64,000 nucleotides of DNA from Meconema thalassinum (taxonomy: Eukaryota; Arthropoda; Insecta; Orthoptera; Tettigoniidae). A program made the translations under genes and the position numbers. Location of the stretch: positions 280,533,527 to 280,597,526 of the forward strand of contig OX336389.2 of NCBI GenBank assembly GCA_946902985.2, in the 5' to 3' direction. Under the pieces are notes generated by a model, which was not told the DNA's origin, did not search any database, and saw nothing but the letters and a program-made list of their open reading frames with translations. This document shows positions 10,467 to 21,384 of this stretch, piece after piece (within the stretch, counting starts at the first letter, position 1; each line of letters begins with the position of its first letter).

Positions 10467-11411
10467 CAGGGTCTTTCATATAAAATAAGAACGGCAAGCA
10501 GCAGTTTTGTTATTCGCTGCTACGGTGGGCTTGGCCGAGCTTGTGGCGCGCCATGGCCCCCTGCTGTACTATTGAAAGCGCGCGCGTAGTACATACGAGG
10601 GCTGTTTTTTTTTTTCAAGTTCCGACGGACTGTATAAAAACAACAGATTGACATACCGAACTGATTTTACTACTCAATGTTTGCTTGTTATATTCGTATG
10701 TCTCAACATAGTCGCCAAAACGATTGAAACATTTGTCGTATCGTTACACCAGCTTTCCAATGCCCTCGGCAAAATATTCTGCCGCCACTGAGGTGGGTAC
10801 GTCTGGACAGTCTCCTGAAGTTTTTCCTTTTTGACGAGGCGTTGCCGCCCAACCATACCTTCAATTCTCGAAAAAGGTGAAAATCATTCAGTGCTGGTTT
10901 GGACTAAACGGCAGATGGTCCAAAACTTCACACTAGAATTCTTTAAAAAATCTATCGTAACGTTGGTACAGTGTGGTCGTGAATGGTTTTCACCTTTTTC
11001 GAGAATTGAAGGTATGGTTGGGCGGCAACGCCTAGCCAAAAAGGAAAAACTTCAGGAGCCTCTCCAGATGTACCCACCTCAGTGGCGGCAGAATATTTTG
11101 CCGGGGGCATTGGAAAGCTGGTGTAACGATACGACAAATGTCTCTATCGTTTTGGCGATTATGCTGAGACATAAGAATAAAACAAGCAAACATTTAGTAG
11201 TAAAATCAGTTTGGTAAGTCAATCTATTATTTTTATACAGTCCATCGGAACTTGGGGGGGGGAACAAAAAAAACAGCCCTCGTATGTACTATGCGCGCGC
11301 TTTCAATAGTACAGCAGGGGGCCATGGCGCGCCACAAGCTCGGTCAAGGCCACCGCAGCAGAGAATAACAAAACTGCCGCTTGCCGTTCTTACTTTATAT
11401 GAAAGACCCTG
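10467..11411. mobile_element. 945-bp foldback (near-perfect palindrome) with TA target sites
   Basis: Arms of about 430 bp (10467-10893 and 10980-11411) are inverted copies around a loop of about 86 bp. The outer ends read CAGGGTCTTTCATATAAA and are flanked by TA at 10465-10466 and 11412-11413. Nested inside each arm is a mariner-like 3' end starting at CGAGGGCTGTTTTTT. It includes the C-terminal transposase coding text, of the sort AEYFAEGIGKLV followed by RYDKC. Arm symmetry implies inverted duplication after a mariner had already entered the outer element. There is no intact coding sequence. Confidence 0.85.
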
Positions 11412-11499
11412 TATACAGTCTTCTCTGATATCAAGCAGCCTTTTACCCTACTCCACCTTCTATGTAGTAAAAATAGTGCAACACCCGGAACAATTAACA

Positions 11500-12000
11500 G
11501 CCAGCCGCCACAGTTATCTGAAGTGAGTGGTTCAGTCACATGAGGCCTCAAAATTGTATTGTATTCATGTGTTGTGCCCTACAACACATCATGGTGGCTG
11601 CTGTTTACAGATGGAAATGGAATTACTGAAGAAGTAACTTATTCTGCATTGGCTGAAGGGTTCAAATCCACCCAGCCAGATTTCTTTCATTTGCAACTGG
11701 AGCATTGCTGAGCTGGCCAAGGCATGTTCATGCTACATTCGACCGACAATGCACTCTTTGTCAGGGTATGGGTGTTGACTACTGCAGCCTTCCATTATCA
11801 GTTACTTAAAAATATTATAAAATATGCCATCTTTAGACAACTGGCAGCGAGTAACTCGCTAGACAACCCTTAGGCTGAAGTGAGTGATCAGTCACATGTG
11901 ATCTGTGTGTTGTGTGCTACAATACATAATGGGGAGTTTACAGGTGGCTGAAGTTTACAGATGGATTCATTTGTTCTGTTGTACAGTACCTAGAAGAAGT
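11500..12000. repeat. Diverged direct repeat, spacing about 360 bp
   Basis: The text around 11519-11610 (GAAGTGAGTGGTTCAGTCAC, and on to GTTTACAGATGG) recurs in degraded form at 11879-11970 (GAAGTGAGTGATCAGTCACA, and on to GTTTACAGATGG). The copies differ by indels. This looks like an old tandem duplication with no coding content. Confidence 0.5.
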
Positions 12001-12439
12001 ACATACAGCACACCCACATTAAATGATCTAATAAGAAAATCAAATTTGAAGATCTTTGTGTGCTAGATAGGCAGTTATCTAAAATCTCCCTTCCAAAAGC
12101 ATGTGATATTCATGATGCCAAGGTTGTTGGTTTAACATCCTTTTAGAGATGCTCAACTGCCCGAGTTCTGCACTGGAGGGGAACTTCAGTGTACCAGTAA
12201 ATCTACTGACAAGGCTCTCTTGCATTACGCTCCCTCAAATGTCAACGAACTCTGCCAGGATATTATCTTACAACCTCAGACGCAGAAATTGAGCGTCTTA
12301 CCCATATTTTATTGCCAGCAATATATTTTTCACAAAGATCTATTTACACAGTAAATTTTGTATTCCCTGATCTAATTATCATAAATTTATCTCATCATAG
12401 TATAACATTAAATTATTGTCCCATTTATCGGCTTGCAAC

Positions 12440-12700
12440 TCCAATCTTTGGTGTAGGGATAGCGCACGTGACTTTTACATAGGAGGTCCCAAGTGGATTC
12501 CTGGCTCTGTCAGGGATTTTAGAACTGGTGTGTGGGCTGGAACAGGGAGTACCTAGCCTCATGAGGACAATTGAATAGCTGTCCGATTGGGAGCCAGCAA
12601 CCCTGGTCATAAAAGCTAAGGTTAACGACTGAAGCGACATGTGGTGTGGACCGTGCAATCCCCAGATCATTTATCAGAACACAGGCCACTTGGTAAGCCA
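12440..12700 (+). mobile_element. Old tRNA-derived SINE fragment
   Basis: GTGTAGGGATAGCGCACGTG resembles a box A region. TGGATTCCTGGCTCTG and the following TGTGGGCTGGAACAGGGAG and CCTCATGAGGAC match the SINE at 23922-24325 with many substitutions. It is on the plus strand, with no clear target duplication left. Confidence 0.55.
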
Positions 12701-12829
12701 AAGCCCTCAATGAACTGTAGGATAATACTGTATTAGCCTACTTTCAATTTTTGTAAAAAATGAAAGTAGACTTATGAGATCTACATGGGCCAAATGTCCC
12801 GGTGTATGTATGTATGTATCAATTCCAAC

Positions 12830-15570
12830 ACGATGAAACCAATTTGGAACCAAGTTTGGTAGAGGGGAAGCACTAGCAATGGGCACCTCAGTGCCATGTT
12901 CTATATCGCCACAATCTTAATGGAAGAAAAAAAAATTGGCGGCCACCAAAATGTTCAAAGCTTAACTCAAATTACGACTAAACTAAACATTGGATCTCTA
13001 ACAAAGTTTGGAAAAAACATACCTTCATGTAAGAAACGTCATGCACCCAAACTACAAGGTCATCAGCCAAACCATTTCAAGATGGTGGTCGTGCCAATCA
13101 TGCAAGCATTATAATCCATAACATATGATCCAATAAATCAATGTTCACAGTACTTAGCATTCAGACCTATTACCAATATGAGCGTAAATATTACACGCAG
13201 CCGCCAATTTGAAATTATAAAATATAAAAATAAATAACTCTCGACACATAAGAGGTGTAGTAACAAAAACGGTAGAACCGTCTATATGGCCTTGTATGGC
13301 CGAGGCAAAGAAACATTCAAGATATATTAGAACATTAAAATCAACAACTCTCAATGAAATTGGGTAATTAAGAAGAGACTAGCCAAGAGGGGAGTATCAT
13401 ATAAGAGCCCTCACATGAGTTTGTCAAGAGATTATCACACTGAATATAGTGCACACTGGCAGTGGCGTATGCAGGATTCCCTTCTGTGCGGGGGGTTCAT
13501 TACTATAGAAGAGTAATTGTGTAGGCCTACACGACAGTCATCATCATCATACATTATTAAAATATTTCAATTAATATCCATTTTAAAAAAACATTCGCTT
13601 TGGATGAAAGCTATTTTGGGTCTTATTATATTTTCAGCACAAAAAGAATGAGAATATAAAAAATAAAAAATCTTTTTAAAGCAGTATCTAAATATTAAAA
13701 CTGAAATGATGCAGTGGTACCATCATGGCCAAACACGATTGCTTATAATATTGATATTATGTGAGAGAAAAATAATGTTTTGCTCTCCATGTTCTTACTG
13801 CCATTACTATTGGCTCTCAAAATGTGCCTATTCTAATGGCTTTATCTGCATCATTGATAGGAATAAATTGCAGAAACTCTTCATGTACCAAATTATCTTT
13901 AACGAAACGGACACGCACATTTAAAGCGGTGATAAAAATTACCGATCGCACACTTCAACAGAGAAACTGATCCATGGCTAACTCCAACGCTGAAGGAGGA
14001 GTCACGCTGCAAGTAGAGTGCAGGACATTTACCAAGTGACGAACGTGATCACATTTAACATATATACAGGAGTAAAGAAGGCGGTAGTGTAAAACAGGTG
14101 ATAGATGGGACAATATATGGATTCAAGTAAATATATGTTTTTTTGGGGGGGTTAAATCCTAACGCCCCCGTCGGTATGCCCCGTCGGTACGCCACTGCAC
14201 AATGGCCATATTAAAATATTCACATAAATTAATAAATCTCGGTATCCGAATGATATACTAACGAAATTTAGTAATAAAATAGAACCTTATAACTTACTTC
14301 GTTCGCCCAAAGCAAATGAACAGTGACCCCACAGATTCAAGATGGCAGCTAGGCATACCATTACAGTAAACAAATTACTGTCTCAGGATATTATAATACA
14401 ATTAAGGTGAAACTTGGTAAAAGAGAAGTAATTTATAAGAGGAGTCAGTAGAGTTAATAATAAGTTTGTCACACTGAATATATTGCAAAGCGGCCATTCT
14501 GAAATTTTATCATTTAAAAGTAAATAACGCTCTATGTTTTAGAACTACAATAACAAAAATTAGTAATAAGGTAGAAACCTATATGGAGTATCGGTTGCCC
14601 ACAGCAAAATAACAATGACTTTAAATTTTCATGATGGCAGCTGGGCATAATATAAAACGTAAAAGTGAATCATTCAGAATATAAATGCGCAATTATAACA
14701 AAACTTAAGAAAGGAGTACCATGAAAGGGACTTTGCTGAAATAAGCCACGAGAATAACACACTTAATACAATGCATAGTGGCCATCTTGAAAATATAGAA
14801 TATGATAATGAATAACTCAAAAGTATTTTTTAGATACAACAACGAAATTTAGCAATAATGTAGAACCATGTACCCGTAATTGGCTTCCTATGACCAAGTC
14901 AAAAGAACAGCGACTCCATACGTTCACGATGGCAGCTGGGCATACTCTTAAGACTTGAATATATTTAACTCAAGATATAATGGCACAATTAATGCAAAAT
15001 TTGGCGAGAGAGTTGTGCCATACAGAAGACCTCACTACCAGTATTCATGGGAATAGTCACACTGAATATACAGTAGCATGTAGTGGCCATCTTGAAATTA
15101 TAAAATATACAAACTAATAACTATATATTTTAGAGATACAATTTCTCAAATTAGCATTAATGTAAAACCATATATGGGCTTTGTATGCCAAAGGCAAAAG
15201 AACACACCCGCCACATATTCGACGATGGTGGCTGAGCATACTATTAGAACTTAAAATTCAATTACTCAGGACTAAATTGCGCAATTAACACGTAACTTGT
15301 AAGAAGGAAGAAACAGATAAAGATACCTCGCTTGCATTAGTCATACAACTATCACACTACATATAGCATGCAGCAGCCATCTTGAATACATAAGACTAAT
15401 ATTGACAATCTACTACCCATTACAGTTACAATGACGAAACACAGTAAATATGCAGTGTCACATAGAAGGCTTTCTGTGCAGAAGGCACAAGATAAACAAT
15501 TCCATACATTGAAGATGATGGATGGGCATACTTTTCTAATGTTCCAATCATTTCCTCTGGATGCAAAGTG
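12830..15570. repeat. Degenerate tandem array, unit about 290-296 bp
   Basis: The anchor GATGGCAGCTGGGCATAC recurs (with changes) at 14341, 14633, 14928, 15224 and 15514, giving periods of 292, 295, 296 and 290. A second anchor, CACACTGAATATA, recurs at about 13437, 14468, 14758, 15058 and 15353. Each unit also carries GTGGCCATCTTGAAAT-like and ACGAAATTTAGTAATAA-like blocks. At least five clear units and two worn ones (from about 12830) are present. The hAT MITE at 13460-14197 interrupts one unit; removing it restores the period. Confidence 0.8.
13460..14197. mobile_element. Non-autonomous hAT element (MITE), 738 bp
   Basis: The termini are CAGTGGCGTATGCAGG at the left and GTACGCCACTG at the right, inverted copies of one another over the outer 10-11 bp. 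Eight-bp flanks CACACTGG and CACAATGG differ at one position, fitting a hAT target duplication. No transposase coding is present. It is inserted within the 293-bp tandem array. Confidence 0.82.
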
Positions 15571-15835
15571 GAATTTCTATGAAACTTAGGATACAACCCT
15601 TAGCCTTCATCACAAGAACATATTATATTCCGTGATAAGGGCAAAGAGTTACCGTATAATTATACGCATACATTTAAGAGAAAGTAGGTTACACGTTCTT
15701 TAATGCTATTATTTTTTAAATCTACCTTCATATGGATGGATATGTTAAATATTATTAGTTCGTCAAATAAAAAACACAGCATAATGCTGACCAACTTTGA
15801 GGTCTGTTAAAGAGAAGGATACCAGGAACAAAACA

Positions 15836-17235
15836 CACTGGCGGAAAAAAATATCCCAACACCATGAAAAAAGGAATGTTGAGTACGGATATATTTTGCG
15901 AGGTAACATATTTAATTGATAAAAGGTACAAGACAACAGGTTAATATACACGCAAGAAAAGCCATTGCAAATGTGCCATGCTGGTCCATTAATAACCAGT
16001 ACAATCGCCAGACTGTTGAATGCAGGCATGCAAACGTGCATGCATTGTGTCGAACAGGTGCCGGATGTCAGCTTGTGGAATGGAGTTTGTTGCACTTGGT
16101 CGGTCAATACAGGGACGGTTAATGCTGGGTGTGGACGACGCTGGAGTTGTCGTCCAATGATGTCCCATACATACTCGATTGGGGACAGATCGGTGGATCG
16201 AGCAGGCCAAGGCAGCATGTCGACACACTGTAGAGCATGCTGGGTTACAACAGCGGTATGGGGACGTGCGTTATCCTGTTGGAAAACACCCCCAGGAATG
16301 CTGTTCATGAATCTCAGCACAACAGGTCGAATCACCAGATGGACGTATACATCTGCAGTCAGGGTGTGTGGGATAACCACGAGAGTACTCCTGCTGTCAT
16401 AGGAAATTGCGCTCCAGATCATAATGCCCGGTGTAGGTCCAATGTGTCGACGCCGCAGACGGGTGGAATGCAGGCTCTCATCTGGCCTCCTTCCAACCAA
16501 CACACGGCCATCACTGGCACCAAGGCAGAATCGGCTTTCATTGGAAAAACACAACGGACCACTACTCCATCTTCCAACGAGCTCTCACTTGACACCACTG
16601 CAGTTGCAGACGGCGGTGGTTTGGGGTAAGTGGAATGCACGCCGCAGGGCATCTGGCTCGGAGCTGTCCTTCAAGTAACCGATTTCGAACAGTTCGTTGC
16701 ATCATTGTGGTGCCAACTGCCACTCAAATTGCTGCTGCAGACGCTGTCTGATGCGCCAAAGCCATACGCCGAATAAGGCGGTCCTCCCTCTCGGTGGTGC
16801 CACAGGGATGTCCGGAGCCCGGACTTCTTGCAAGCGTACCTTCTAGTGACCACTGTTGCCAGCGCGCATGCAAAGTGGAGGCATTCCTGCCAAGTCGTTC
16901 TGCAATAGCGCAGAAGGAAAATCCACCTTCACGTAGCCCCATTACAAGGCCTCGTTGAAACGCAGTGAGCTGTTGATACTGCCCTCTTCGTCGTTGTAAA
17001 GGCATTCTTGACCCACACAGTCCAATCTTACAGGTAATTAACACTCTCGCACAGTACAGTCCGTATTTAAACCAAACCTGATGTGCAACGTCATGGGACA
17101 ACTACTAGCGCCACGCTAATGCGATTTGCGGGAAATTTAATCAATGTCATCTTTCAAATGTATAAACACGCCTACCAACGTTCTTTAATCTAGCACAACC
17201 CCTTCTTTGTGTTGGGGTATTTTTTTCCGCCAGTG
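15836..17235 (-). mobile_element. Tc1-like transposon, 1.4 kb, inactive
   Basis: Inverted termini start CACTGGCGGAAAAAAATA and continue CCCAACAC at both ends with one mismatch. A TA follows the right end (17236-17237); the left flank has CA, a likely mutated TA. It encloses one minus-strand transposase pseudogene. It lies just downstream (3') of galectin CRD2 exon 2 in the intron. Confidence 0.9.
15970..17005 (-). pseudogene. Tc1-family transposase, frameshifted, catalytic Asp lost
   Basis: The ATG at 17005 opens MPLQRRRGQYQQLTAFQRG with a paired HTH (GFSFCAIAERLGRNASTLHA) and an SGHP linker. Near 16724 the frame breaks. From about 16554 the catalytic half is readable: CFSNESRFCLGASDGR, PGIMIWSAISYDSR, FQQDNARPHTA and DLSPIEYVWD. 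The family motif is FSDESRF, so the first catalytic Asp is Asn here. The second Asp to Glu spacing is 32 residues instead of 34, from a small deletion. Both changes mean that the copy cannot encode a working DD34E enzyme. Confidence 0.88.
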
Positions 17236-17428
17236 TATTTCTGTTTGCTGCAGCTCAATTGGAACCAGTTCCTTCTTGGAAAGTGCATATGAATTGGAAA
17301 TAATGTATTGCAATTTAAGACAACTATACAAGCTGTGCCCATTTAATATAGGTGACATTTTAGCACCTGAACATAAATAACAGTAACCATTGAATAAGGA
17401 AAGAAAATTTATGTTGAAAACACATTAC

Positions 17429-17651
17429 CTCAAAACAATCTTCTTCACAATTGATGCTGACTGTAAAATATTCTCCTCTCCCAAAAACAAAGCTCCCATC
17501 AGTTTCCTCATCTTCCCATTCACTAGCAAGCATTGAGTTCCTCACAATGACTTCTTTATCAAACCGTGCATTGAAATGCAAGGCCACATCGGTTGTAGAA
17601 ACACGAGCTGGTTCTTCGGGGGGATTCTTGCAGACCAAGTTGATAGTAAAC
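17429..17651 (-). CDS. Galectin gene, CRD2 exon 2 (carbohydrate-binding core)
   Basis: This 223-nt exon lies between a CTACACAG acceptor and a GAG/GTAATG donor. It encodes FTINL, then DVALHFNARF, EVIVRN, a Trp nine residues later and EDEET, then FGRGEYFTV and CEEDCFE. It aligns residue for residue with CRD1 exon 2 and has the same intron phases. Oddities: the usual HFNPR is HFNAR, and the Arg that normally closes the W-x-x-E-x-R set is Thr. Binding by this second domain may therefore differ from CRD1. A 131-bp SINE sits only about 50 bp upstream of the acceptor on the intron side. Confidence 0.88.
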
Positions 17652-17699
17652 CTGTGTAGCACAATAAAATATATAGGCTACATAATTCCAGTAATTTGT

Positions 17700-17830
17700 T
17701 CCTTTGGGTGTGGCGAACCCATCGTACAAATAGCCTAAATATGATAGTGTGCGAGTCGAGGCCTCGGATGGAGGTCCTTGATTCACGCCCCGACCCAGAT
17801 CACTGGAACCGGGAAAAGAAGAAGAAGAAG
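17700..17830 (+). mobile_element. Short SINE (about 131 bp) with (GAA)n tail
   Basis: The insertion is flanked by a 16-bp target duplication, AATTCCAGTAATTTGT, at 17684-17699 and 17831-17846. The body starts TCCTTTGGGTGTGGCGAACC, carries a poor box-B-like GGTCCTTGATTCACGCC and ends in a (GAA)n run. It is the size of a tRNA-head-only SINE. The left duplication is 33-48 bp upstream of the galectin exon at 17651, that is, over the branch-point zone. Confidence 0.75.
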
Positions 17831-18029
17831 AATTCCAGTAATTTGTGTCAGGTAGGATAGGAGGAGAAAGAACATGATAAAAGGCAAGGAGGTGAAAGTT
17901 TTATCTGCAAGATGTTTGTCCTCACACACTCAGTTATGTTTGCTAATAAACAAAAGGGACGTTAAGATCAAACTTGCCAATTGCCATACTCTGACAGTAA
18001 GAACATCTCATGAATATCTACGAATTATA

Positions 18030-18633
18030 ACCTTTATGACTATATAAGAGTGTGCAGAGCTTCAAGTATCTGGGAAGTGTCATTGAAGAAAATGGGGGCC
18101 TTGGAATTATATGAAAGAGGAAGGTGTGCTGATGGATTCTTCAGGAGTGTTAGAGGCCTGATATGGAGCAAGGATGTGCCACAGAAATGTAAAGGGATCA
18201 TGTACAAGACTTGGGTGATGAGGGAGAGAGATAAAAGCAGAATACAAGCAGTGGAAATGAAGTTTCAGAGGAGTCGTATAGGTGTAACGAGAATGGACAG
18301 AGTCAGAAATGATAGTCAGTGAAATATTAAAGGAAGAACCCCCTTCAGGATAGGATTGAAAAATCAAGGCTACAGTGGTATGGAAACGTGAAAAGAATGG
18401 GAGAAGAGAGAATAACACGGAAAATATTGGAAATGGAGTGGAAGAAAAAGAGACCTAGAGGAAGACTAAGGGATAGGTGGATAAAGGGGGTGAAGAAAAG
18501 TGTCAAGAGAAAAGGAGTTAATTGGACAACAGTGACAGAAGAGAAGTGGTGGGTGGACAGAAAACGATGGAGAGGCTTGTGCTCCAAGCAGACCCAACCT
18601 GCAGTTGGAAACTGCTCTAGTTGATGATTATAT
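18030..18633 (+). pseudogene. RTE-like LINE fragment (RT C-terminus), internally deleted
   Basis: The plus-strand frames read FKYLG, GFFRSVRGLIWSKDVPQKCK, then WVMRERDKSRIQAVEMKF and, after a frame change, LRWYGNVKRMGEERITRK-like text ending WRGLCSKQTQPAVGNCSS. This matches the C-terminal part of the LINE at 32203-33532. The piece between the YVPILTYA-type block and WVM is deleted. The 3' end (GGAAACTGCTCTAGTTGATG) corresponds to the LINE 3' terminus. Confidence 0.78.
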
Positions 18634-18639
18634 ACAACT

Positions 18640-19709
18640 AATCAAATATCCATATAATTCATTCATTCTCACTATGAAATCCTTGCTAAGCACTCAGACC
18701 ACACAAAAAAAAATTGATGGTTAAGAAACAATATCTTGGTCGGCTCACTCTTAACTAAATCATAACAAAGAAGTAATCAACAGCGCATTCCAAAAGTAAT
18801 GGCTTGAGTTCATTTAATGATTCTGCAGAGATACCAATAGGGTTCCTCATACATGAATACATTTTCAATAAATATTATTTAAAATACATGGAGATGAAAT
18901 GTCAATAAAGTACATTACTAGAATTATAAGTACTAACAGTTATGCATCAAATGAATGCTACTTTATTAGAAGATCAATTTATAATTAAAATTGCCACCTC
19001 ATTTGCTTGCTACAATTGGCAATTCACAAGGAAGCCCCTTTCACTAATGATCTTAGGTGGGAGGGAGAGAAGGCAGAAGAATGTATGTGACAAGAGCAGC
19101 TCATCAAACAATACCTTGCTGGCTCAGACTTCAAAACTGGACTTGAGCAACTACTAGCCTACAGCTGTCTCCTGGAGGGCCACGTTCATAAGAGAGGAGT
19201 GTAAAAGTAGTGCACTCTCCTCATACCAAACAGCAGTTGATAGTTCCACCACAGATAGCACGTACAAAAAAGGAAGAGCATGCCTTGAAATGGCAGCAAA
19301 CTGATCCTGGAAAGTAGATTCTTTTATAGGCAGAATGAATAGAATGACCTATACTCTGAATTACCAATAAAGCTCGCTGACAGCTGTCAAAGCTAGCACG
19401 TGGGGAAATGCTGTGGTGCCACTGAGGCAGATCATGACTCATAACATTCCAAGAGGCTTGCAGGAAGACAATACTGGCGGTCTAATGACCGTGACGAGTG
19501 AAGACACACTGAGTCAAACCATGTGCTTACTGCTGTGTCGGCAGACATTGCAACATTGCTCACTGTTGCCATGGAGACCGTTACCCCTTTCGTCTCCTCT
19601 CCTCGCCTCACCCTTCAAGCGAATGACAGCTTTCACCGAGCATCTTTTGTAAATCAGAGTATAGTGAGATCACTTGTGTTAGGAATATTATTGCTAATAT
19701 CCATAGTGG
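18640..19709. other. Intron sequence, nothing recognised
   Basis: I see no exon, TIR or SINE box pattern in this stretch of the intron between CRD2 exons 1 and 2. Short frames here lack splice signals and family motifs. Confidence 0.45.
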
Positions 19710-19723
19710 TCCGTATTGACAAT

Positions 19724-20056
19724 GAAATGAAAATCCACAGCCTGCTTCCAGTCTCCGACCGGGTCAGGAATGGGATGAATGAAGCCCCTATCTAGCGGCG
19801 AGGATATGAACTGTGCCAGCTGCCGAGGCCTGACGCACTCCTCTGGGGCAACGATTAAATGAATGACAGCTGAAATGAAATGATAGTGGAGAGTGTTGCT
19901 GGAATGAAATTTTGACAGGGAAAACCGGAGTACCCGGAGAAAAACCTGTCTGCCTCCGTTTTGTCCAGCACAGATCTCACATGGAGTGTCCGGGATTTGA
20001 ACCCCGGACTCAGCGGTGAGAGGCCGGCGTGCTGCCGCCTAAGCCACGGAGGCTTC
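19724..20056 (-). mobile_element. tRNA-derived SINE, full length
   Basis: On the minus strand the head reads GCCTCCGTGGCTTAGGCGGC (box A) and, about 40 nt later, GGGGTTCAAATCCCGG (box B). The body ends GGATTTTCATTTC. A 14-bp target duplication, TCCGTATTGACAAT, flanks it at 19710-19723 and 20057-20070. It is nearly identical to 37931-38262, so this family was active fairly recently. Confidence 0.9.
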
Positions 20057-20649
20057 TCCGTATTGACAATATACAAGTTAATTAAATTAACTATATTCAA
20101 CACAAGTTGTATTGATTGGGAGAAAAAACAAAATTAATTCAATTTCAATCACTTGGTGCTGCTAACCCATGCTGAGCATAGCATCTTGGGAGGCAGCAGC
20201 ACTGTCGCCTATGACCAAATCGGTTGTGATGTTTTAAAATTAATTTTATTGGCATTATCTTGCAAAATATTTTCCATACACTCAATACATATTCATCCAG
20301 TGAGTAATAATGAAGTGTAATGTAAATTTGTTTGGGCATTAAATGTGCATAAAATGCCGAACTGTAGCACATTCATGACTAACAATGTCAATATCTAGAA
20401 GATTAAAAATCACAGGGAAATAAAAATAATCTAATGTGAATTTGAATTTTTGGAAGAATGGTCTGAAATGTGGACTCCACTGTTAATTGTGAAGATTAAA
20501 TCCCTGTGATATGGAATTTAAAACCTGGTATAGTGCCCCATATATTTCCTAACCACTGGAGGAAACCTTTTATGAATGAGGTGCTCACTTCTCTAGTGAT
20601 AGACATAGCAAACAAGAAGCTCATTAAAATCCTGGAAAGAGGGATGGCA

Positions 20650-21384
20650 ATTAGATATATAGGGTATCAGGAACAGGTTGTTTACACATATTGAAATAAT
20701 TTCCTGGGATGGGGGTGAAGCACAGGCCAAATGATGGAAGTTTTTCTTCGTACCAAAAGTAAGCGGAAGAGAAACGGAACCACTGCGAAAACTTTTAAAT
20801 ATCTTAGAAAGTATGATTAATATGTACAGTTGAATTACGTTATAACAACATCGGTTTTAGTGACAACCCGGCTATGACGTCATGTTTTCAGCAGTATGGA
20901 TTTACTCCTCATAAGGAATATGTTCCTCAACCTTGCTTAGTACAACAAACATTTATGCGTGTATCTCGCATATAACGCCATTATTAGCCTAAGTTTGCAA
21001 TGAAATTTTCCAAGAACCAACGTACAAGGAAACCTGTTGTTGAAATACGGCAACCTAGCAAATTATATTCCCTTCCCCCTGTCATTAGTGCATACGACTT
21101 CCTCCTGTGAACACAACCTGCAAGGCACCATTGCTTCAATGCCAAGGTCAATAATGTAGATTCCCCGCCTCATTGTAATCCTTGCACAATCCACAGAACT
21201 CCCTATTAACAGTATGTACCTGAAGTCAGTTTCCATAGCAATTTTTCACAAAGTGTATGCATTTTGGCATAGCATGGCCTGTAAAAGAAAAGTCTTAACG
21301 TGGAGGAAAAAGTTAAAGTGATTCCCAGGAAATTATTTCAATATGTGTAAACAACCCGTTCTTGATACCCTATATATCTAATGG
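20650..21384. repeat. Inverted repeat pair (about 60 bp) around the Tigger 5' end
   Basis: The left copy at 20650-20708 contains TATATAGGGTATCAGGAACA and TTGTTTACACATATTGAAAT. Its reverse complement with few changes lies at 21325-21384. The right copy is part of the Tigger coding region, so the left one looks like an inverted duplicate of it. The spacer holds the Tigger 5' terminus. Confidence 0.7.
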
